A stretch of 8,378 bases of DNA, from positions 273 to 8,650 of the forward strand of contig DBPV01000026.1 in the NCBI GenBank assembly GCA_002304995.1. Reading direction: 5' to 3'. The notes beneath the pieces are model-generated. The model was not told the DNA's origin. It ran no database searches and saw nothing but the letters and a program-made list of their open reading frames with translations. The position numbers and the translations under genes are program-made. Shown here one piece after another: positions 1 through 5,423 of this stretch. The first letter of the stretch is position 1. Each line of letters begins with the position of its first letter. This stretch comes from Syntrophaceae bacterium UBA1411 (lineage in GTDB: Bacteria > Desulfobacterota > Syntrophia > Syntrophales > Smithellaceae).

Positions 1-894
1 TTTGTTTCTGCGCCGGTAAAGACGCAACTCCAGCTGCCGCCGGATCAAAACGGTTTTGACGTGCAGCACACGGTAACTGTAACGGATGTTTTTTCCCAGG
101 CGGTCCGGGTAGGACGCGACGCCCACGTTCAGCTTGGCGCCGCCCGCGGCCAGCTTGCGAAACAGGTTGATTTCCTTGCCGATCACCCGGGTGGCGCCGC
201 TTTTTACGGCATCGAGCATGGCGGGGCCGGTTTTTGCGCAGGCCGCATAGGTCACCGCCTTGCCCAGGGAGTAAAGCGAGTGCCCGTCGCTGCCGCCGGT
301 TAAGGCTTTGCGCAGATCGGTCCCCAGCCGGGCGCAGCGGAGGTTCCAGCGGTGGATGTTTTCGGCGTTGATCGCCTCCACGCCGTCCACGCTTTCCCAG
401 AGCCGCTCCAGGCGGGGCGAATCGAAGTTGTGGTTGCAGATGCCGGTGTAGGCCACGCAGTAGGGATGCGGGAAAATGGTCACGGAGGGAAAAAGCTTCG
501 CGCAGTGGATGATCTCTTCCATGCCGAGCCGGGTGGAGCTCATGAGGTCTTTTCCCAGAAACGGCCGGACGTAGGTGATGTAAAACTTCTTCAGATGCCG
601 TCGCTCGTAAAAGTACACCAGAATGTGCGTCCCCTCCCGGGACGTGATTTCAATTCCGGGAATGTTCGGCACGTCGCGGTAATGCTCCATTTCCATGGCG
701 CCGCGGATATCGTTGTGGTCGGTGACGGCCACGCCGATGCCCAGCGCGCGCGCCCGCGCCGCAATTGCCCAGACGGGATCGCGGCCGTCCGTGTAGTGCG
801 TATGAAAATGCATGTCGAAGACCGTGAAATCCCGGCGCAGACGCGCCAGGTCCGGAATGTCGAACTTTATTCGGGAAGACAAGGGATCGGTCAT
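1..894 (-). CDS. PHP-domain metal-dependent phosphoesterase, C-terminus cut by window edge
   Basis: Translating the minus strand from the ATG at 894-892 gives 298 codons without a stop, reaching base 1, so the gene continues outside the window. The N-terminal half carries the PHP metal-site motifs in order: DMHFHTHYTDG at residues 27-37 (H29, H31, D36), TDHND at 58-62 (H60), GIEIT at 80-84 (E82), GTHIL at 88-92, FPHPY at 141-145 (H143) and GGSDGHS at 200-206 (D203, H205). PHP proteins are di- or trinuclear metal phosphoesterases, for example histidinol-phosphatase and the YciV/RnaAM oligonucleotide phosphatases. All expected ligands are present, so it should be active; the substrate is unknown. 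No signal peptide is visible, so it is probably cytoplasmic. The ribosome site is weak (AAAGAGA just upstream). It is divergent from the HD hydrolase gene. The family call is firm; the specific function is not. Confidence 0.93.
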   Translation of the reverse strand, partial: MTDPLSSRIKFDIPDLARLRRDFTVFDMHFHTHYTDGRDPVWAIAARARALGIGVAVTDHNDIRGAMEMEHYRDVPNIPGIEITSREGTHILVYFYERRHLKKFYITYVRPFLGKDLMSSTRLGMEEIIHCAKLFPSVTIFPHPYCVAYTGICNHNFDSPRLERLWESVDGVEAINAENIHRWNLRCARLGTDLRKALTGGSDGHSLYSLGKAVTYAACAKTGPAMLDAVKSGATRVIGKEINLFRKLAAGGAKLNVGVASYPDRLGKNIRYSYRVLHVKTVLIRRQLELRLYRRRNK

Positions 895-933
895 CGGAGT
901 CTCTTTCTCTCTTTGCGGCGCAGCGTTAAACGG

Positions 934-962
934 TTGAAAATTTAGCACAGATTCCCGATAAT
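934..962 (+). promoter_or_regulatory. Predicted sigma70-type promoter of the HD hydrolase gene
   Basis: On the plus strand there is a -35 TTGAAA (934-939), exactly 17 bases of spacer and a -10 GATAAT (957-962). Transcription would start near 969, giving a leader of about 68 bases before the TTG start at 1037. It lies on top of the divergent PHP promoter. Confidence 0.55.
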
Positions 963-967
963 CGCAA
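939..967 (-). promoter_or_regulatory. Predicted sigma70-type promoter of the PHP gene
   Basis: On the minus strand there is a -35 TTGCGA (967-962), a 17-base spacer and a -10 TAAATT (944-939). This would start transcription near base 932, about 40 bases before the PHP start codon. It overlaps the opposing promoter of the HD gene. Prediction from sequence only. Confidence 0.5.
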
Positions 968-1023
968 TTTCCCCGCCGACAAAGATTTGCCCGCCCGGCC
1001 CGGGATGTGGTATGAAAACCGTC

Positions 1024-1031
1024 AAAGGAGG
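1024..1031 (+). promoter_or_regulatory. Strong Shine-Dalgarno site that fixes the TTG start of the HD gene
   Basis: AAAGGAGG ends 5 bases before the TTG at 1037-1039. The ATG at 1012 is in another frame and upstream of this site, so the TTG is the likely initiation codon. Confidence 0.8.
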
Positions 1032-1036
1032 CCTTT

Positions 1037-1621
1037 TTGAAAAACGATCTGACGCTGGTTTTAAAAGCCCTGAATTTTTCCGCGGGAAAGCATCGCCACC
1101 AGAGGCGAAAGAACACCGCCGCCTCGCCCTACATCAATCACCCGATCGAGGTCGCCTGCATCCTGTGGACGATCGGCGGAATTGCCGACGAAACGGCTAT
1201 CATCGCCGCGCTGCTTCACGACACGATTGAGGATACGGACGCGACGCCCGAGGAAATCGGCGCCGCCTTCGGCGCGGAGGTGCTGGGACTGGTCCTGGAA
1301 ATGAGCGATAACAAGCGCCTTCCGAAACAAGAGCGCAAGCGGGAGCAGATCGTGCATTCGCCTCACCTGTCGCCGCGGGCCAAACTCATCAAACTCGCCG
1401 ACAAAATCTGCAACGTCCGCGACATCGCCTTCGATCCTCCGGACCGCTGGTCTCGGGAAAGAAGAATCGAATACCTCGCCTGGGCCGAGGCGGTCATCGC
1501 CGGCCTGCGCGGCGTCAACGCCGGTCTGGAAAAACATTTCGACGACACCCTGGCGCTGGCCCGCAAAAAGCTTGCGGAGGAGGAAAATGAAGCGGCTTTG
1601 CAGCCGGAAGAAAAATCCTGA
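1037..1621 (+). CDS. Small HD-domain hydrolase, MESH1/SpoT-type (ppGpp 3'-pyrophosphohydrolase-like)
   Basis: This 194-residue protein is a single HD domain of the RelA/SpoT hydrolase type, with no synthetase or TGS/ACT regions, so it resembles stand-alone small alarmone hydrolases and animal MESH1. Visible motifs are HQRRK (21-25), PYINHP (31-36, metal ligand H35), ALLHDTIEDT (58-67, metal ligands H61 and D62, catalytic pair E65 and D66) and IKLADKICNVRDI (118-130, ligand D122). The full catalytic set is present. Family knowledge predicts Mn-dependent removal of the 3'-pyrophosphate from (p)ppGpp; some members act on NADPH or other nucleotides, so the substrate is inferred. The last 20 residues are a charged, probably disordered tail. 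Initiation is at TTG behind a strong ribosome site. The 38-base gap to the convergent downstream gene holds no convincing terminator. Confidence 0.92.
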   Translation: MKNDLTLVLKALNFSAGKHRHQRRKNTAASPYINHPIEVACILWTIGGIADETAIIAALLHDTIEDTDATPEEIGAAFGAEVLGLVLEMSDNKRLPKQERKREQIVHSPHLSPRAKLIKLADKICNVRDIAFDPPDRWSRERRIEYLAWAEAVIAGLRGVNAGLEKHFDDTLALARKKLAEEENEAALQPEEKS

Positions 1622-1659
1622 AAGTACCGGGGCTGCCGTCCGGCGGATTTTTATTCCCT

Positions 1660-3408
1660 CTATTTCACTGTCCGGCCGATAACCTTGTAGTTGAATTCAT
1701 AATTGAGCGCCCCGCTCCACTGCATGTCGAAGATGCTCTTGTACCGCGTGCCGTACACGGGGCCGACGGGCTTGCCGTAGGTATAAAACCAGTTCACGAC
1801 CGGCTTGCCGGTAAATCCCAGCGCAATCCAGTACGCACCCGGCAACAGAACGGGCCTCTCCTTGTCGCGGAAAAGAAACGTTTCCCAGCGGTAACCGGGT
1901 TTGGTGGAAATTTCCTCGAGATCCATCATCTGCGTCGTACATACCAGTTCGCCGGGCTGCCCCTCGGCATCGCGGAAAACCTCCACCCAAAGCTGGCCGT
2001 CTCCGCCGAAATTGTGCAGGGCCAGCGCGATTGAATTGAGCCGGACGGGCTTTGCCAGCTCGACGACCTGAGCGTACTGCGTCACGCTGTGCGTCACGAA
2101 CTCCGCCGTTTCAACCAGAAAGTTGCGGGACATTTCATAGGAATTCTTGCCTTTGGCCTTGGCCACGCGCGGAAAGGCAAAGTCCACGTTCTCCGGAAAA
2201 TCCACGTTTCCGTAAACAAACGGAACCGTGAAGCGCAGGACCTTGCCCGGAACCGGTTTGGGCGGCAGCGGCTTCGGAGGCTGCGGTTTGGGCGGCGCCG
2301 GAGGCTCCGGCGGCGGCTCCACGACAGGCGGAGGCGCTTCCGCCTCTTTCGTTTTGGCCAGTACATTAGGCCCCAGCAGCAGGTTTTTCGGTCCGTAGCT
2401 TTCCCGCCGGGCCGCGACCTTGGCGGTGTCGGTGAGGAAATTCCCGCCGATGGTCTCCTGCAGCGTGGGTTTGCTTTGCGCCCCGCTGCTTTGCGCCCAG
2501 CGCACCAGGCCGTCGTTCTTCGTTTCGTTGTTGTCCACACCCACTTCAATGCGGACAAAGCGGTTGGAAATGAAAAACTGCATATTCTGCGGATCGTAGG
2601 GAACCCAGCCCAGATCGGGATACCAGACCTCCACCCAGGAATGCCGGCCCTGCCCCATTTTAAAGGTCAGCGTTCCTTTTTCCCACGCCACGTCGAAGGG
2701 CCGGTTCATCGTAACGCCGTTGACGATGCGCACCGGCACGCCGGCCTGGCGCAGCAGGGCCGCCGTCAGGTGGGAGTAGTTCTGGCAGTTTCCCTTGCCG
2801 GTTTGCAGCGAATACAGCGCGTCGTACTGCTCCGGCGGATTCACGTAGCGGACGTGGTCCACCACCCAGGTCACGACGTTCTGCACCGCCTCGAACTGGG
2901 TTTTCGCGCCGCGGGTCAGCTTCTGTGACAGCTCCCGGATCGCCCGATCGTCGGTCTGCACCTGCTCGGACGCCTGCAGATAATCCCGCAGATGCTCCGG
3001 CGCGGCGGCGGGCGGAAAAGGCGCGGTGGAGGTCACGGGCGCCAGACCGGTGCTGGTTGCGGCATCGAACGAAATCGCCGCGTCCACCACGCGGGGAACC
3101 CGGCGCCAGGTCGCTTCGACAATCGTGTTGCCGCGCGCGTCCGTGGTGGTTTTCTGCTGGTCCGGCTCCGGCACGAACCGCGCCTTGAAATTCGAAACCT
3201 TCTGCCGGTAGGTGGGCGAATCGAACGTTTCCGGCACGACAAAACTGAGCATCAGCACCTGCATGGCGTCGCCCGCCCGGATCTGATGCTGTAGTTCATA
3301 GTGGATGTCGGATTTCATGTCTCCCCGGACGGTGAAATTTTCCGCCGACGCGGTCGCGGCGGCCAGGAGACACAGGATTAAAAGCAGGGCGTGGAGGCTT
3401 TTTCTCAT
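1660..3408 (-). CDS. Exported transglutaminase-like (TGc superfamily) protein with proline-rich linker
   Basis: A 582-residue protein. Residues 1-22 form a Sec signal peptide (KS, then a leucine/alanine core, cleavage after ATASA), with no lipobox. Residues about 23-160 are a beta-rich N-terminal region. A transglutaminase/cysteine-protease core spans about 170-280: GKGNCQNYSHL (204-214, C208), RHSWVEVWYP (255-264, H256) and WVPYDP (268-273, D272) supply the Cys-His-Asp triad. Residues about 357-388 are a Pro/Lys-rich linker of repeated PPKP units, and about 390-582 is a beta-rich C-terminal domain rich in aromatics, resembling a carbohydrate-binding or jelly-roll fold (inference). Bacterial members of this superfamily are mostly peptidases or amidases rather than crosslinkers; the substrate is unknown. 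Export and the linker suggest action in the periplasm or at the envelope. The ATG start has a good GAGGAA ribosome site (3420-3415) six bases upstream. Confidence 0.9.
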   Translation of the reverse strand: MRKSLHALLLILCLLAAATASAENFTVRGDMKSDIHYELQHQIRAGDAMQVLMLSFVVPETFDSPTYRQKVSNFKARFVPEPDQQKTTTDARGNTIVEATWRRVPRVVDAAISFDAATSTGLAPVTSTAPFPPAAAPEHLRDYLQASEQVQTDDRAIRELSQKLTRGAKTQFEAVQNVVTWVVDHVRYVNPPEQYDALYSLQTGKGNCQNYSHLTAALLRQAGVPVRIVNGVTMNRPFDVAWEKGTLTFKMGQGRHSWVEVWYPDLGWVPYDPQNMQFFISNRFVRIEVGVDNNETKNDGLVRWAQSSGAQSKPTLQETIGGNFLTDTAKVAARRESYGPKNLLLGPNVLAKTKEAEAPPPVVEPPPEPPAPPKPQPPKPLPPKPVPGKVLRFTVPFVYGNVDFPENVDFAFPRVAKAKGKNSYEMSRNFLVETAEFVTHSVTQYAQVVELAKPVRLNSIALALHNFGGDGQLWVEVFRDAEGQPGELVCTTQMMDLEEISTKPGYRWETFLFRDKERPVLLPGAYWIALGFTGKPVVNWFYTYGKPVGPVYGTRYKSIFDMQWSGALNYEFNYKVIGRTVK

Positions 3409-3446
3409 GGGGAATTCCTCGCTTGGGGAATTTTAACCTGGGAAAA

Positions 3447-3476
3447 ATCATAAACGAGAGGGGCAGGGAAAGTCAA
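3447..3476 (-). promoter_or_regulatory. Predicted sigma70-type promoter of the transglutaminase-like gene
   Basis: On the minus strand there is a -35 TTGACT (3476-3471), an 18-base spacer and a -10 TATGAT (3452-3447). The start would fall near 3440, about 32 bases before the ATG at 3408. Confidence 0.6.
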
Positions 3477-3535
3477 CGAAAAGAAAAAAGACTTTTAGCC
3501 AGTGATTACGGTCTGTTGATCCGCCGCGGTAAAAA

Positions 3536-3568
3536 TATAATTGACAACGGACCATTTATAGATAAGTT
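3536..3568 (+). promoter_or_regulatory. Predicted promoter region of the HesB-like selenoprotein gene
   Basis: A perfect -35 hexamer TTGACA (3541-3546) is followed after 16 bases by a poor -10, TAAGTT (3563-3568). A perfect TATAAT (3536-3541) sits just upstream and shares one base with the TTGACA, but its own -35 is poor (TTGATC at 3516-3521, spacer 14). Either could drive the gene at 3616; sequence alone does not decide. Confidence 0.4.
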
Positions 3569-3580
3569 ACCCGAAAAGAC

Positions 3581-3597
3581 GATGCCGGAGGGGCATC
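3581..3597 (+). promoter_or_regulatory. Leader hairpin with GGAGG in its loop, upstream of the selenoprotein gene
   Basis: GATGCC (3581-3586) pairs perfectly with GGCATC (3592-3597) around a five-base loop, GGAGG. It lies six bases before the true Shine-Dalgarno site. Its loop is itself Shine-Dalgarno-like, so it could affect ribosome loading; no known riboswitch or protein site is recognised. Confidence 0.4.
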
Positions 3598-3602
3598 ACC
3601 AC

Positions 3603-3609
3603 AAGGAGG
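3603..3609 (+). promoter_or_regulatory. Shine-Dalgarno site fixing the start of the selenoprotein gene
   Basis: AAGGAGG is followed by six bases and the ATG at 3616. This strong site belongs to the reading frame that meets TGA at codon 33. It is the main argument that translation begins here and not at the TTG at 3727, which has no such site. Confidence 0.85.
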
Positions 3610-3615
3610 AAAATA

Positions 3616-3933
3616 ATGCTGACAGTGACTGACAAGGCTTCGGAAGTCATCAAAGATTTTCTGAAGGATAAAAATCCCGGGGCGGCCATCCGCATCACGA
3701 TGTCCATCGGGTGATCCGGGCCCGCTTTGGGCATGGCTCTGGACGAGCCCCGGAATGAAGATGAAGTGATTGAAGAAAAAGGGATGAAGTTTGTCATTGA
3801 AAAGGAAATCTTCAATCAGGCAAAGCCGATCGACATTGATTTTATCACAACCCCCCAGGGAGCCGGTTTTAAACTGACATCCAGTTTATCCGCCCCGCAG
3901 GAAGGCGGTTGTTGCGGCTCCTGCAGCTGCTGA
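3616..3933 (+). CDS. HesB/IscA-like selenoprotein, selenocysteine at codon 33 (TGA at 3712-3714)
   Basis: From the ATG at 3616 the frame runs 105 codons to the TGA at 3931, with one internal TGA at codon 33. The sequence on both sides fits one small HesB/IscA-type protein: residues 1-32 end in RITMSIG, the TGA stands where IscA/HesB proteins have the first cysteine of their GxCxG motif, and SGPALGMALDEP follows. The C-terminus is cysteine-rich (C99, C100, C103, C105), in the place of the CGCG motif of IscA. HesB/IscA proteins bind iron or Fe-S clusters and act in cluster assembly or transfer. A HesB-like family in which Sec aligns with this Cys is known (I recall TIGRFAM TIGR01911), so reading the TGA as selenocysteine is well supported. 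A strong ribosome site sits upstream, a SECIS-like fold follows the TGA and a strong terminator closes the gene. SelA, SelB, SelD and tRNA-Sec would be encoded elsewhere. A conventional caller would report only a fragment, about 3727-3933, or a pseudogene. Confidence 0.92.
3712..3754 (+). promoter_or_regulatory. Candidate bacterial SECIS element with its UGA codon
   Basis: Directly after the TGA, TCCGG (3715-3719) pairs with CCGGA (3750-3754). Inside, GGCTC (3735-3739) pairs with GAGCC (3745-3749) around the loop TGGAC (3740-3744), stacked directly on the outer stem. A second small hairpin, GCCC (3720-3723) with GGGC (3729-3732), fills the left side, giving a possible three-way junction. The apical loop begins 25 bases after the UGA and has G at its second position, which agrees with published bacterial SECIS rules as I recall them. 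This is the expected SelB binding site; folding was done by eye. Confidence 0.75.
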
Positions 3934-3939
3934 TTTTTC

Positions 3940-3970
3940 CGGGGGAGAGCCTTCTCCCCCGTTTTTTTTT
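3940..3970 (+). terminator. Strong rho-independent terminator of the selenoprotein gene
   Basis: A perfect 9-bp stem, CGGGGGAGA (3940-3948) with TCTCCCCCG (3953-3961), has the four-base loop GCCT and is followed at once by nine T residues (3962-3970). It begins six bases after the selenoprotein stop codon. Confidence 0.95.
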
Positions 3971-3977
3971 CACCGCC

Positions 3978-4874
3978 ATGAAGGACGACACTCTTTCACA
4001 AATGCTCGACAAAGCGGACCGCCTCTCCGCGGACGGAAAGCCGGGCGCAGCGCTTGCGCTTCTGGAAGACTGCCACCGCAAGCATCCGGGAGAAGAGTCC
4101 GTACTGCTTCGCCTGGCCTGGGCGCTCTGGGACCGGGGCGAGGGTGAACGCTCCATCGCCTGCTGGAAAGAACTTCTCGATCGCGAATTGCAGCACCGGG
4201 TCTTTACCGGCTTTGCCTTTGACGAGCTGGTGCGCATCTACAAACAGGAAAGAAGGCATCGCGACCTGGTAGCCGTTTGTGAAAAAGCCGTCCATGTTCA
4301 GCCGGGCGACGTCGGGCTGCTGGAGGAACTGGGCAAGGCCTATCTGCTGTCCGGCGAAAACGCGCAGGCCTGCCGGACCTTCGAAAAGCTTGCGGCGCTG
4401 GAGCCGGACAATCCCGTTTTTTTCTGCCGCCTGGGCGAAGCGCTCGTGGCCGACGGCCGGTACGACGCGGCCGAGGAGGCCTACCGGCGGGCGGCCGCCC
4501 TCGATCCCGACGAGGAGGATCGCTTCTTTCTGCAGGCGGCCGATCTGTATCTGAAGGCGGGGCAACTCAGCGCGGCGAAGCGGCTGGTCGTCCGCTGCCT
4601 GGAAATCGCTCCGGACAACAGTCTCTGCCGCTGCTTTCTGGGCGACATCCTGGCGGCCGCCAACGAAACGGCCGACGCCTTTGCCCAGTATGAACAGGCC
4701 TGCTCTTCCGACCGGCCGCACGCGGCGGCCTACATGAACCGTCTGGGAAATGTCCTCTTGAAGGCCGGTCGGCCGGCCGACGCGGTGCAGGCGTTCGAAG
4801 CCGCCCTGTCCTTCGACGAAACCACTCCCTGCCGGCCCCATCTCGAACGGGCCCGGCGGGCCGCGGGACGGTAG
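3978..4874 (+). CDS. TPR-repeat protein
   Basis: A 298-residue, largely alpha-helical protein made of about eight tetratricopeptide-like repeats: roughly 8-37, 41-72, 79-110, 113-144, 147-178, 183-214, 216-245 and 252-283. Typical TPR residues are visible, for example the G-Y-A spacing in LGKAYLLSGENAQACRTFEK (118-137) and LGEALVADGRYDAAEEAYRR (152-171), with D/E-P-D turns closing units. TPR arrays are protein-binding scaffolds; the partner is unknown and no enzymatic domain, signal peptide or membrane segment is seen. I chose the ATG at 3978: the same frame is open upstream to a TTG at 3909, but that extension would read through the selenoprotein terminator and its U-tract. There is no clear ribosome site before 3978, and none before the next in-frame ATG (4002). 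The gene ends seven bases from the convergent receiver gene. Confidence 0.88.
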   Translation: MKDDTLSQMLDKADRLSADGKPGAALALLEDCHRKHPGEESVLLRLAWALWDRGEGERSIACWKELLDRELQHRVFTGFAFDELVRIYKQERRHRDLVAVCEKAVHVQPGDVGLLEELGKAYLLSGENAQACRTFEKLAALEPDNPVFFCRLGEALVADGRYDAAEEAYRRAAALDPDEEDRFFLQAADLYLKAGQLSAAKRLVVRCLEIAPDNSLCRCFLGDILAAANETADAFAQYEQACSSDRPHAAAYMNRLGNVLLKAGRPADAVQAFEAALSFDETTPCRPHLERARRAAGR

Positions 4875-4881
4875 CGGCCCG

Positions 4882-5391
4882 CTAGCTTTTGCGGATCAGC
4901 TCCTTGAAGACCCGGTAAAAATCGTCGTGCTCCGCCATGGCCTGGCGCAGGATTTTTTCCACGGAACCGATGTCGCGCTTGTTGATCACCAGATTGGCGC
5001 TTTTGCTGTAAGCCTCCAGGTGGTCCATCGTCGCTGCGGCGTTGCTGATCAGAACGACGTACGTCTGCCGCCGGATGGCCATGTTCAGATTTTCCAGGTA
5101 GCGCAGAACGTTGTTGGCCTCCCACACGCCCGTGTCGAAATCCTCGTCGATAAAGATGACGTTGAAGACGTGAAAGCGCATGTGCCGGAGGGCTTCCTTG
5201 TAGGTGGCCGGCTGCGCGGTCAGAAAGCCCATCTTCTTGAGCTCGCTTATGATCTTGTCGCGGATGACGGGATCCTGTTCGCAGATCATGGCGGTTTCGG
5301 CGTCCGGCATGACATAACCGAAAGGCCTGCCGGAATAGTCGATTCCCCCTCCCGACGCTTTTCCAACCGGTGTTGCTTTTTCTTCAGCCAT
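4882..5391 (-). CDS. Stand-alone response-regulator receiver-domain protein, third gene of the pilT operon
   Basis: A 169-residue protein with a short Gly/Pro-containing N-terminal extension (1-30) and one CheY-like receiver domain (about 33-152), without a DNA-binding or enzymatic output. Likely key residues are the acidic pair E38/D40 after strand 1, phosphoacceptor D82 at the end of strand 3 (VIFIDED), S116 (VVLISN) in the Thr/Ser position and K138 (LVINKRD). The phosphorylation site therefore looks intact. Such single-domain regulators usually act by protein contact, as PilG and PilH do in twitching. The ATG at 5391 has a GAGGAG ribosome site (5403-5398) six bases away; an in-frame TTG at 5415 lacks a good site and is rejected. 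It follows the second PilT-type gene after 32 bases, so it is probably co-transcribed. A role in pilus control is inferred from context. Confidence 0.85.
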   Translation of the reverse strand: MAEEKATPVGKASGGGIDYSGRPFGYVMPDAETAMICEQDPVIRDKIISELKKMGFLTAQPATYKEALRHMRFHVFNVIFIDEDFDTGVWEANNVLRYLENLNMAIRRQTYVVLISNAAATMDHLEAYSKSANLVINKRDIGSVEKILRQAMAEHDDFYRVFKELIRKS

Positions 5392-5423
5392 TGCTGTCTC
5401 CTCGTCGCCCTTCAAAGGCTGTG

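Noticed and set aside
61..945. Long plus-strand open frames across the left end
   Set aside because: They are antisense shadows of the PHP gene, whose minus-strand frame carries every expected metal-binding motif.
1622..1659. Terminator between the convergent HD and transglutaminase-like genes
   Set aside because: There is a short G+C-rich stretch before ATTTTTATT, but no stem of convincing length with a proper loop.
2245..2334. Possible DNA tandem repeat within the proline-rich linker
   Set aside because: The repetition follows from PPKP-type codons in a protein linker; units are irregular and do not suggest a mobile or CRISPR repeat.
2094..2928. Long open frames overlapping the transglutaminase-like gene on both strands
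   Set aside because: They are Arg/Pro-rich frames typical of shadows in G+C-rich DNA, with no domain and no start signals.
3423..3632. 69-residue plus-strand open frame before the selenoprotein gene
   Set aside because: It covers both predicted promoters and the leader, ends inside the selenoprotein gene and has no recognisable domain.
3616..3714. Pseudogene with a nonsense mutation at codon 33
   Set aside because: The TGA falls at the family's known Sec position, a SECIS-like fold follows, and the rest of the frame is intact.
3727..3933. A separate 68-residue gene starting at TTG 3727
   Set aside because: It has no ribosome site and is the C-terminal part of the HesB-like protein, which begins at 3616 and passes through the Sec TGA.
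3909..3977. N-terminal extension of the TPR protein from TTG 3909
   Set aside because: It overlaps the end of the selenoprotein gene and would translate the terminator stem and U-tract as coding sequence.
5392..5415. Earlier TTG start for the receiver gene
   Set aside because: The ATG at 5391 has a well-spaced GAGGAG site, which lies inside this supposed extension.
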